Assembly: GCF_032854445.1 (NCBI RefSeq)
Contig: NC_088301.1
Coordinates: 34,769,187-34,833,186, forward strand
Length of the DNA stretch: 64,000 bases
Source of the DNA: Liolophura sinensis
Lineage: Eukaryota; Mollusca; Polyplacophora; Chitonida; Chitonidae
Direction of reading: 5' to 3'
Positions 38,701 to 47,935 of the stretch are shown here, piece after piece; within the stretch, counting starts at the first letter, position 1; every line of letters begins with the position of its first letter. The notes under the pieces were generated by a model that saw nothing but the letters and a program-made list of their open reading frames with translations, ran no database searches and had not been told where the DNA came from. A program made the position numbers and the translations under genes.

Positions 38701-41700
38701 TGTTCAGTATCTTATAAATTTTGGTCTGGTTAAGCGCTATGTTTTTAACTGATGAGGAAACAAATACATATTCAATTTAATTGAGGTTGAAATGTAGCCA
38801 CTGCTGTAGATGTTTGGGATAATTACTCTGTCTAACCTGAGGTTTAGACCTTTTCAAATACATGTAGGAAGTTTTAAGTGTGTTTTTTGTAATTTTACAA
38901 AACGTTTCATCTCACCTCACATCAGTTAATATTGTATTGTGACAGTAAAAAAATATGAGAAAGTATGCATAAAACTAAATTTCATTTTGAAAGTTTTTCG
39001 TACATAGTGTTAACTGCATTTGTTTGTTGACTTTGGTCGCATGTTACATGTTTGCAGCAGTGGGATTGGGATATGTGGATGAGGACTAACTTTGTGAGGA
39101 AAGACCGGGAATGTATCATACCTGATGTCTCAAGAACATACCACTTTGGATCAAAAGGCCTCAACATGAACCCATACTTCCAAGAACTCTATTTCAAGAA
39201 ACACAGGTTACAGTCGTTACCAAATGTCAGGTTAAAAGACGTCAACAGGTATGATTTCGAACAATTTTTTAACAGGCAGGCAGGGATTAAAATGTTGATA
39301 TTTGGAGGTCACATTGATGGTCTCAACAGATATGAATTCAAGGTGTCAGATTCAGTAGTTTCCAATTAAATCAATGGAAAACAAAATAAAAGATGATAAG
39401 CATACCATAAACAATAATTCATATACCTCAGATTGTATATATTTGCATTGTTTTGGTAAACTGGGCTCAATTTGAGGTCATCATCATTTTTTTCTTTCTT
39501 TTTGAGCTCTGAAAAATAAGTGAATGACCAAACATCTGGACCCCTGGTTAGCAAGTGTGTAATTAAGGAAAACTCTGTTTAGGAGTGCAGGGCATTATTT
39601 ATATCTAATCTTTTGTTGCAGTTTTTTTATTTTAGAAGCTAGAAATGTCGCAGGTTTTAAGCCTAGATTAGTGGCCTTTAAACTTATTTATTTGACTTTT
39701 ATAGCTTGGTGTCTTAGAGACTTTCAAATTTGACATTTAAGTCATATTACTCTGTATAGACAAGATGATTCAGATTTAATCTGATTGAAACTTTATTACA
39801 GTGTATGCTTTTGTCTATTTGAACATGATAAACTTGAAGTGTGTATCATGACTGAGTTCTTTCACTTGTCCTTTTTTGGTTAGGATGAAGAAGGCAGAGT
39901 ATGAGGTGATGGTGAGGGAAAGGATACAGTCAGCTTCTCCCTTAGATCATTCCAAACCTCTGTGTGATGAAACCTTTGTACCTGATACACAGGTAGGCTG
40001 TTTTCAAACAGGTTATGATGTCATTTCATAAAGCATCATAGTAAATAGTCAAACTTTTTCAAGTCATACAGTTTGTAAGGAAACTTACAAAGTGCCTCTG
40101 ATCTTCTTCTGAAAAAAGCCCCACAAATCATGATATAGTGACAGAGAGATAAGTATTAAGCAACTCTCACAGTTTTTGTTAGTTGTCTTTTCCATTTCAT
40201 AATTCATATTTCCTTTATTGCAGGATCAAACATTTGTGATATATATCCAGATGAACAATACAACGGATTTCACTACGTGGAATCAGCTGGCATCAGTAAG
40301 TAACTATTTTCCAAAATGTGTTAACAAATCAACTGCAGATAACAGCAGCCTAGCCAGATGAAAAAGGTATTACATCAGTGTTACGGTGCCTTAGTGGAGG
40401 TGCCACTGAAACATCATGCCAAAGACACCAGACATGACACCCCACCCAGTCACATTATACTGACACCCAGCCAACCTGTTCTGTTTCCTTGCTCTTACCT
40501 CTCACTGCTTATCAGCAAGTGAGGCAGCAGCAAGTACAGTTTTTAAAAGTTTTTGGTGTGACCCGATGCGGGTTGATCCTGGGGTCTCCCGACTTTGAGG
40601 TGGACTCACTACCCATTAGGCCACAGAAGCGATCATAAAGCCAATGAGTAAATATTACACAGCCACAATGGAGAATGTGCTCCAAGATGCCCTGTACATA
40701 ATTCTGCGAAAGTGTTTTTTTTGTCTCGTTACAGGAGATTTTGCAGTGTTTTACTCATGCTATTAAATGGCAGTAGAAAACTAATGTTCTGATAAAAGTA
40801 AATAATAATGTAGCAAAAGTTGTAATTTCCATTAATTTAAAGAATTATAAAAGTGACCAGGAATTCAGTATAGTATGACATGGTGGGTGCAAATTGTACA
40901 CATCTTGCAGAAAGTGTATCATAGACAAGGAGTAAGTGAGCTGCATATTTAGAATCACTTAAATTTGGTGACTTCAGAAAGAATTTAATGTTTTATACTT
41001 ATACATGCTTTTTCATATCTCCAGTGTTTTCATTTATGGGACCTTGATGTCCGTGGCTTTCATAGTGTGAGTATCAAGGAAGCTTGCATGTTACTTTAAA
41101 TTAAGACAGACGACAACTGTTAGCACTTCAGGATAAAGTCAGCTCTTCAAGTTTAACAAGTGTCCATGTAACTTAGGTCTGGCTTGCGATTTTGCCCCTA
41201 TACAGGTAAAATGTTTTCCTTTCATTGTGCAAACTAGTAACAAGCGCATGTTAAATTGACTAGAGCAATTTCTTGTGTATACTGTCATCTGTCATTAATA
41301 ACTATATTGCAGTGATGACATTTTTCTCAAATTGAGAGTTTTGCTGATCTTTTAAAGATGTTTTGAGATTTGTTTGAAAGTTAGGAGAATACAAATGTGT
41401 TTCAGCACCAAAAGTAATATTTACGACCTTTATTCTCTCTAAAAATAGAGCAGTTTAGTGAACTTATGTATCGGTTGTGGTTTCTTTTGAGCAGTGTATC
41501 TCATCTCATCAGTTCAGTTCCATTAGTTTTAAGCAAATATTTATCTTTTGTGATACATCTGCGGGTATTATAAAGAAAAATAAAAGATAAATATTTAAGT
41601 TTTCTGTCAGAAAAAAATACACCTTTATATACATATATAATACGGTCTGAAAATACATTGAAGTAGTGCAACTATTTCTTTTTATAGAATTTATAGTTAT

Positions 41701-42856
41701 TTCTTCTCTTTAAGGAATATTTTTTACCCTCTACTTATTTGATGGTGAACTGTTTTTGACAAGGATTTTATTAATTTTTCAGAGTATGTGGAGGCTGTTT
41801 TAAAAAATAACCATGTATTTATAGTCGGAGTTCCTGCCTCACCATACAGGTAAGTAAGGCTTGAGTGTATCCATGGGTAGTCAATAATTGTAACACAGAT
41901 AGTGCTGTCTGAAACGTCATTATCTGGATGTCTGTAGTTGTTGGTCTTAAATATCTAATATTGTATTGACATAAAAATGACAAATTCATCCAGGTGTTGA
42001 GGTGACAGATTTTACGTGTATTATCCATTGTGACAAAATAGTGTCACAATTTTTGTTTGCTTCCAAAACCTTCCACATTTACATGTGTCTCATAAGCCCT
42101 TATTTAGACCAACAAAACAAAATCTTAAACAGCTGTATGTATTTACATTACTGTAGCACTTCCCTACCCAAACACAGCTATACCGCAGGCAGGATAGTAA
42201 ATCACATATGTATTGTCATTTGTTGACCGAAAAAAATTCAGGTTATCCAATATTATTTAAAGATGTGAAATATATTTGACTTCATTTATACCATTATTAA
42301 ACAACATGGACGTGTTTAAAACACAACAAATTTAATATACCTAAAATTATGAATATTTGCATGATACAATGTCGCCATTGTAATGACCTGGCCTTTCAAG
42401 TCGTCATTTTGAGTGAATGACCAAACATTTTGACCCCTATATTGTATAATATTCAGAGTTATCAGGGAGGTTGATATGTTCAGAATTCAGCGCTTGGTAA
42501 ACACCTCGTGTCAAATCTTTTGTCATTTAGGTTTTTACAATTCCAAGTGATTTTAACATTAAAAGTTCTATCACTAAGGTTTTCGTTATTTTTAGTGCTT
42601 TAATCACCTTTGATCATCAGTCACTCAAAACATCTTCAAACTCAAAGCTTTCAAATACTCAGTTCGATATATATTTTTTAAATTCAACCTAAATAACCTA
42701 CTTTATACATTAAAATCATCTACTATTGAGATCGTTTTTCTATTTATTATGCATTGGCCAGGTTATTAATCAGTCCTCACTTTCTTTATTCATAGTGAGT
42801 ACAAGCCTGGTTCTGTCCAACCCATCTTCATGAGTCCACCAGAGAAGAAATCGTAG
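21198..42856 (+). CDS. POMGNT1: Protein O-linked-mannose beta-1,2-N-acetylglucosaminyltransferase 1, 20 coding exons
   Basis: Golgi type II membrane enzyme that adds GlcNAc to O-mannose on alpha-dystroglycan (GT13 family). Coding exons: 21198-21326, 21625-21721, 28995-29125, 30057-30122, 30520-30633, 30879-30996, 31234-31332, 32668-32795, 33119-33189, 33447-33522, 34190-34315, 35737-35795, 36930-37002, 38428-38556, 39058-39248, 39884-39992, 40224-40295, 41025-41066, 41783-41849, 42796-42856. All phases join except in exon 19. About 652 residues (human 660). Start [13 protein letters not shown] parallels human MDDWKPSPLIKPF; the exon has a 52-base 5' UTR after an acceptor at 21145. Membrane segment at about 44-62 ([19 protein letters not shown]). 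The stem domain has [11 protein letters not shown] and MAKRVFDTY; the catalytic domain has the DxD-type EEDLD at 394-398, [40 protein letters not shown]. In exon 19 SMWRLF is followed by an in-frame stop after a T4-A6 run (41798-41807); the following residues, [12 protein letters not shown], continue in another frame. Confidence 0.95.
21860..22110 (+). repeat. Two diverged direct copies about 168 bp apart
   Basis: 'acatcttgcctatcatatgaac..gggcatgcttaagtttaatcaggtaattattttcataatt' (from about 21866) recurs as 'acatcttgcctttaatttaaac..tgcatgactgaatttaattacaatcaggtaattatttccataatt' (from about 22034). It looks like an old tandem duplication inside a repeat, in POMGNT1 intron 2. Confidence 0.6.
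22494..23009 (+). mobile_element. SINE family B, split by a MITE
   Basis: Head 'ggccgagtggttagcatgcc' (22498) through the 'gaaatattcttgagtatggc' tail block (22678-22697). The final 'caccaatcaaataagtaaataaa' resumes at 22985, after the 22710-22983 insertion. It lies in POMGNT1 intron 2 in sense orientation. Confidence 0.85.
22710..22983. mobile_element. MITE-like element, ends AGGGGTCAAAATGTTTG
   Basis: Terminal inverted repeat AGGGGTCAAAATGTTTG (22710-22726) against the reverse complement of the right end, AGGGGTCAAACTGTTTG (one mismatch in 17). It interrupts the tail of a SINE. Its right-hand 70 bases match the copies ending at 39545 and 42438. It has no coding capacity. Confidence 0.75.
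25361..25582 (+). mobile_element. SINE family D (tRNA-derived)
   Basis: Box A-like 'ggtcaagtggttatag' (25367) and box B-like 'gtaggttcaaacta' (25411) at tRNA-like spacing. A 'ctgattggcaatg' and 'ggcattgagtaatgc' body follows, and the tail is 'aagtaaataaataaa'. It lies in POMGNT1 intron 2, in sense orientation. Confidence 0.6.
26723..26754 (+). repeat. Poly-A tract with one G
   Basis: Eighteen A, one G, then thirteen A. No retroposed body was recognised upstream. Confidence 0.9.
31754..32020 (+). mobile_element. SINE family B, full length with target-site duplication
   Basis: Head 'gggggcgtccatggctcagt', box B 'gtgagttcaagtccagc', central 'ggtttcccccgggctctgcc', tail 'caccaatcaaataaaataagtaaataaa'. 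Flanked by the 9-bp duplication tggagatga (31745-31753 and 32021-32029). It lies in POMGNT1 intron 7, in sense orientation. Confidence 0.95.
34448..34561 (+). mobile_element. SINE family B, 5'-truncated, with target-site duplication
   Basis: Only the 3' half is present ('gggaaggtcagac', 'ctgcccggtttcctcccacc', 'gaaatatccttgagtacgg', 'caccaatcaaataaa'). Flanked by the 15-bp duplication taatcattgatctgt (34433-34447 and 34562-34576). 5' truncation with a duplication is the mark of target-primed reverse transcription. It lies in POMGNT1 intron 11, in sense orientation. Confidence 0.92.
34587..34827 (+). mobile_element. SINE family B, full length, diverged
   Basis: Starts 'gggggacgtggttgtcaag', passes 'ttcaagtcaacctcatgctgg' and ends 'ttcttgggtacagcgttaaacacc'. 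It begins only 11 bases after the duplication of the preceding copy. It lies in POMGNT1 intron 11, in sense orientation. Confidence 0.85.
36428..36512 (+). mobile_element. SINE family B, internally deleted
   Basis: Head 'ggggtggttagcatgccaatgc', then 'tccagctcatgctg..ttcctctccc..gcatacatgagtaaataaata'; most of the 3' body is missing. It lies in POMGNT1 intron 12, in sense orientation. Confidence 0.65.
37031..37748 (+). repeat. 46-bp minisatellite, 16 units, no length variation
   Basis: Units start at 37031 and then every 46 bases up to 37721; the last is cut short near 37748. The unit contains gaacatgaatgggacatgtc and 'tgccgttcagtgttcgtac'. Substitutions separate an early type (units 1-4, 'gtcagtatctg', 'tccgcc') from later units ('gttcgtacctg', 'tctgcc'), and some units have 'gatgtga' for 'gctgtga'. 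Not one insertion or deletion is seen. It begins 28 bases after the donor of POMGNT1 exon 13 and fills half of intron 13. The unit length is not a multiple of three, so it is not coding. Confidence 0.98.
39282..39545. mobile_element. MITE-like element, ends AGGGGTCAAAATGTTTG, second copy
   Basis: Left end 'agggattaaaatgttgatatttggaggtc' (39282) and right end 'gtgaatgaccaaacatctggacccct' (ending 39545). The interior 'tgggctcaatttgaggtcatc' and 'ttttgagctctgaaaaataag' match the copy at 22710-22983. It starts 33 bases after the donor of POMGNT1 exon 15. Confidence 0.65.
40385..40634 (-). mobile_element. SINE family C with tRNA-like head
   Basis: On the minus strand: head 'gcttctgtggcctaatggg' (box A, about 40630), box B 'ggatcaacccgcatcgg' (about 40570). 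The body has 'cttgctgctgcctcacttgc' and 'aggaaacagaac', then 'ggtgtcagtataatgtgac' and 'gtcatgtctggtgtctttgg'. The 3' tail is absent. It lies in POMGNT1 intron 17, antisense. Confidence 0.8.
42375..42438. mobile_element. MITE-like element, right end only
   Basis: 'gagtgaatgaccaaacattttgacccct' ends at 42438, preceded by 'caagtcgtcattttga', matching the right ends at 22983 and 39545. The left end could not be found with confidence. Confidence 0.5.
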
Positions 42857-44947
42857 CAAATTGCTGTAGATGTTATTACCTTCCTTATGTTGGACCATGA
42901 AAATATGGTGCTTGATTACTAAGCATGGTCTGGTTGAACAGCATGTAGATTTTCTACGCATTAATTTTATACTGTGTCTGGCCATATAATGGTGAAACTG
43001 TTGTTATTCTAACCTGAAGTTGTGCTTGGCATGGTGTGATCCAGGGATATTAAATGCAGTAGGATGCTTACTGATGAGCTTTTAGTTCATACACCAGCTT
43101 CACATTGTCAGAAATTTATGCGGTTATGTAATTTTAAAGGTCTGTATCTTTAACAAGATCAATTAATTGGTGCATGAATTGTTTAAGGTAAATTAAGGAT
43201 GTTTCAGTGCCATCCTTTTTTTAAACGAGTTGTATTGTTGAATAGCACAGACATCAGAAATGTTAGTTAGTGTGCTGTGGAAACAACCTTTTAACTACAC
43301 TGGCAAATGTAGTAAATTTGCCTGCAATGAGCGTATGTCTTCTGATGTGTTCAGACTCTGTTAAATTGGTGTCATATGTGCCATATTGTTTTTCATGCAT
43401 GAGTGTGCAAGGGCCAATGGTTGCTTTTTGAGGTTAGTCAATGACAACTGCTTCGAAACATAATGGTGTAACAGTACCAGTGTTTTAGGCAAACATTTAG
43501 TCTGTGTGTGTAATAGAATTTCAATTCCATTTTATGAGTTTATTATTGAATATAGCATATCTTATTGAAAACATAATATATATATGTATATACAACATAT
43601 TCTTTTTTTTTTGCATTTTTATGTATGTTTTTTGCTCAAGATGCATAATTTACTTTTTCAATGCCTGTACATGTGACATATATTTTGGCCCTTGTATAAA
43701 TCTTCAACGCATAGTGTTACAATCAGTTTTACAGGCTATTTGTCATGTGTGGGTTGAATGCAACCCTTCAATTGAGATTTTTAAATAATGCATGCATGGT
43801 AGTCTGTGCACAGTAGTTTCAGTCAAATGAAATCAACCCTTTTTTTGTCATGAGTATTCTCACTTATCTATTACTGTGTTCTAAGTCCTAATACATGCCA
43901 CTTTGGGTTGTGAAAAAAACAGAGTGTTAAGATGTGCTTTGTGATCTCTGGTGTTATGAAAGTGACAGAGCACTTCTTAAAATATTTTATGGACAGGTGA
44001 AAAGAGTGAGATTTTGTTTGCCTGTCTACACTTTTATTGTATAATGTTTTATTATTGGCCTATGATGTTTGGTTTTGGCATTTATTTGTAGTCCATTTTT
44101 GTACAAGTGCCATCTTGAAAAGTTTATTTCTTGAGCTGTTTCATTCTGTGAAACATGTGATCTGCATTGTGTTCTTTTTAGAGCAACAAACTGATCTAGA
44201 TTTTCAAGTCAATCATTCATTCACATATCATTTTTAGAAAATTGTCTGATTTGCAGAATATTTCCAACCACCGCCAATAATACATTGATCTGCTGATGAT
44301 TGACAAGTCTTCTAATAATGTTAAATCCTAATGTTAGATTCATTAGGTTTTTCCCATGTAATTTTTAGCATCTCTTCATTCTCTTAAGAGCTCTGTTGTT
44401 GATATCTGTTGATATCAAATGTTGGTGGTGAGTGTCTTGAAAGTGTGAACTTCAGTCCTAACCAGGGTGGTTGATTACATCTAAGTGATGTCAGTGCGAC
44501 AAAATAAATTTTAGAAAATTGTTATTAGGAGAATTGTGACTTTACCTAGTCCTTTTAATTGTGTAATCTTTTTGAGTAACTAAATACTTTTTACTCTTAT
44601 AAACATAATACATTTATTACTACTACATGTACATGTGTATGTTGTATTAGGTGCAGTTGCATTTTGAATTACATGGCATTCTTGAAAATTTATCAGAGAA
44701 TAAACTTGTAAAAAATTTTTTTTTAGACATGAATTTTAAGATCTACAGAATATTAGCAGATTTTGGAAGGCACACGATAAATTTTGACAGGGCTTAGAGA
44801 TTTTAGCAATGTACAGTATGTGTACGACTTTTTATTTGCGGGGATTTCAAATGCCAAATTTAACTCTTGTTACCTATGATTTGCAGGTGACCACAACCTA
44901 TAGTAACTATCATGAACTAATGCATCTTGATTTCATGCATTCCTTTA
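42857..44947 (+). other. POMGNT1 3' UTR and following AT-rich DNA
   Basis: No coding signal. The first clear AATAAA hexamers after the stop are at 44503-44508 and 44699-44704, suggesting a long 3' UTR, or an earlier non-canonical site. Confidence 0.4.
44503..44508 (+). terminator. AATAAA polyadenylation signal candidate, POMGNT1
   Basis: Canonical hexamer 1.65 kb after the stop codon; a second one lies at 44699-44704. Confidence 0.35.
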
Positions 44948-45147
44948 NNNNNNNNNNNNNNNNNNNNNNNNNNNNNNNNNNNNNNNNNNNNNNNNNNNNN
45001 NNNNNNNNNNNNNNNNNNNNNNNNNNNNNNNNNNNNNNNNNNNNNNNNNNNNNNNNNNNNNNNNNNNNNNNNNNNNNNNNNNNNNNNNNNNNNNNNNNNN
45101 NNNNNNNNNNNNNNNNNNNNNNNNNNNNNNNNNNNNNNNNNNNNNNN
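44948..45147. other. Assembly gap, 200 N
   Basis: A run of exactly 200 N, the same size as the gap at 13489. Confidence 0.99.
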
Positions 45148-46100
45148 AAAGTAAAGATGTGAGTATGTTGCTCATTAGGTGGTCTAACCATCTGAGAAAA
45201 AAATACAATTACATATATACTGGCTAAAATGAGCAGACCAGGTGTCCCAAAATTTAAAGAATAGGGTAATTTCACTCTGTTGTCATATCTCGAAACTTTG
45301 TGTATTATGTTTACATGTAGGGCTATGTCATTTTTCCAAAAGTAGTGCATAAAGTAAAAGTATCTCAGCTGTGGATCCAAACAAGTGAGTTCACAAGTCA
45401 TGAGTGGGCAAGTTGTGATATTTTACAGAAAATAAAACTATTTTTTAAAGGAAGAAGTTTGATTCAAGATTTTTTTCTTCCCTTAGTGTGGAGAAAATAT
45501 TTTACTTTTACAACCAATGTTTCATTTCTTGAATTTAAGCAAATGTAACACAAAGCAAGGGTTCCAGTACTGTTAATTCTTAAGCAAGATATTTATCCAC
45601 ACATTTTAAGGCCATTATTGTGTAGACTGATAAAATTACTGTAATCATGTGTGAAGGCCTGAAATTAGCCAACACAATGTAGTTGTGTCCAAAATCAAAG
45701 TGAAAAGATCCACAAAGCACACTGTTAGTGGCTCTTTTATGTACAAAAAGGTTGAGGAATTATGGTAGCTGATTAAACCAGAAGTAAGAAAGCCACAAGT
45801 TTACCACAAATGGCTGCAAAATCACAGTGATATTTAGGTGTTATCTCTCTTGGATGAACATTATGATTTTGAAAAAAATGCAGTTAACTGTAACAAGATG
45901 AAGAACAGCACCATGTATTTTATTTACTTGTATGAAAAAGTATCGTGTGATTAGAGTTTTCAGCTGATATGGCAAATCAGGATTTTTAAAGTATCTAATC
46001 TTTAACCCAAAACTAATTGTTTTGCTAATGGCAGTCTGTTAGAAATTTCAGATAATTTAAATGCAAAGGATACTCTTCCTGTAATGGAATCCAAAAAGAA
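45148..46100. other. Intergenic, nothing recognised
   Basis: AT-rich spacer between the convergent POMGNT1 and DEPDC1 genes. No SINE head or domain was recognised. Confidence 0.35.
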
Positions 46101-46104
46101 ATAT

Positions 46105-46325
46105 GCTCAGCACTGAGAGGTTAGAGCAAGGAAACAGAACTGGTTGACTGAGTGGGAAGTCATGTCTGGTGTCTTCAAAATGATACTTCAGTGGCAGCAG
46201 CACTTTGGTGACATGGACTTAACCTACCACAAGACACGGTACATGTACACACACCTAATGAATCCTCATTAATATGACTGAAAGATTGTCAAGTACGATG
46301 TGGTTAAGTACCAATCTCGCATACT
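46105..46325 (+). mobile_element. SINE family C, 3' part
   Basis: 'agcaaggaaacagaactgg', 'agtcatgtctggtgtcttc' and 'agtggcagcagcactttgg' match family C. The 3' end 'aatatgactgaaagattgtcaag' (46273-46295) is the tail also carried by family A. Confidence 0.65.
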
Positions 46326-46685
46326 GTAAGTCTTCAAGCGCTATAGCACTTTTTCAGTGCAATTTATGCATACAATTAGTATGAAAATGGTGGTAAAAAG
46401 ACTTGTTTGTGTCACTAGATATTAGTTCTTGACACCACAGAATTCTCCCAGAATGTATATACCATAAATGACCTAATATTTTTCCCACAAAAAGAGCATT
46501 TTTAGAGACAAATAAATTTCACTCAATATTATTTTTGGTGCTGAAGCTTATAATTATGCAAGTCATATCATCACATGTTCCAAGCAAACCTCATACCTTT
46601 CTACAGAACTCTAAGAATCATAAAATACGGGCAAGTTAATCATGGATGAAATTTATGGTCATTTAGAGTAGACTCGATTCATTGG

Positions 46686-47034
46686 TACCGACCCCGATAG
46701 CACAGTTTGTAGAGCGTCCGCGTCACGAGCCGCAGATCCAGGGTCAATCCTGGGTTGGGTCACACCTAGGACCTTAAAAAAAAAAAAGAGGAAGTTGTAC
46801 CTTCCTTGCTTGGCATTCAGCATTAAGAGGATAGTGTAAAGACTGCTTGACCTGTATCAGTATAATGGCTTGGGCGGGCGGCTTACTTGCCTTTGGTAAG
46901 TCGTTTCAGTGAAGGAGCACTAGATAAGAGCGGTGGAAATCTGTCCTGCAACAAGGAGGCACTTTACATACACTAAGGATTCCTTCGTCGTCATATGACT
47001 GAAAAATTGCTAAACCCCAAGCACTCGCTCACTT
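46686..47034 (+). mobile_element. SINE family A, full length with target-site duplication
   Basis: Head 'gaccccgatagcacag' with box A, box B 'ccagggtcaatcctgg', 'aagaggaagttgt', a long central body, then the tail 'catatgactgaaaaattgc' (46993-47011). Flanked by the duplication gattcattgg (46676-46685 and 47035-47044), which extends to 14 bases with one mismatch. It ends just downstream of the likely DEPDC1 poly-A site. Confidence 0.93.
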
Positions 47035-47106
47035 GATTCATTGGATTATGCAGAGAGAAAAATCAGAACAATTCAGTCGTGACTTTGTAAAATAACTAAT
47101 AACATC

Positions 47107-47112
47107 TTTATT
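47107..47112 (-). terminator. AATAAA polyadenylation signal candidate, DEPDC1
   Basis: Minus-strand AATAAA 0.8 kb after the DEPDC1 stop. Others lie at 47290-47295 and 47772-47777. Confidence 0.4.
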
Positions 47113-47935
47113 CTGATGAATAATACAAATAAAAATGAAGGAAAAAAAAAAGTATGTACAGTTTACAGATAACAACAACAGGTACTATTACAGTTTAACC
47201 ATTAATACAATTGTACATCAGAGGAATTCGAAGAAAGTTAAATTCAGTCAATGACAATGTTCACACTTGATACTAAGTGGAATGCAAATTTTATTTTCAC
47301 ATACAAACACGTCTTATTCTGAAAGTATAATCTAATGAAAGAAGACAATGTTCAATTCATACTAAAATGGAGACTGGACAGAATATTTATGAATAAATGA
47401 GGTAATTAAAATAGTTCATTTCTGACCATTCATACAGAGCACACTGCATAGAAATCAAGACAACAATTCATTTAATATAACAGTGATTTAAAGAACAGGA
47501 ATGGATGAGTTTCAAGAAGTGAGCATTGAGTAGACAGCAAAGCAAAAAAAACGTTAAAGAATTCAAAGGCACCTAATACTCTCCAAGACTTACTTTTTGG
47601 CCATCTACATAAAGAATTTGAGCAACGAGATAAAGCATTAAAATATGAATGATAGGAGGCATTTAAAAGCAAGGGAACACCTACAACATTTCGTGAATTC
47701 TTGGCGCAATAAGACAGGATGATCCAGCCCTGCTAAAAAATGGAATTAAAATTTCTAACAGGAACAGCACATTTATTAAATGCATGGTACTATCATTTCA
47801 ATTTATATTTCCTGATACATGTATAAAACATTTGCATAAATTACAGACTAGACTGGAAACTGCTTAATATCCACGCACGGCCATTCAGCTATTGTTGATT
47901 CTGCGCTCTGTACATTTCATTTGTACATGTATCTC

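Noticed and set aside
44809-45401. Open frames of 75-163 codons around the second gap
   Set aside because: They cross the 200-N gap and have no real coding content.
46686-46775. Possible functional tRNA gene
   Set aside because: A and B boxes are present, but the cloverleaf cannot be closed and the sequence continues into a SINE body with a target-site duplication.
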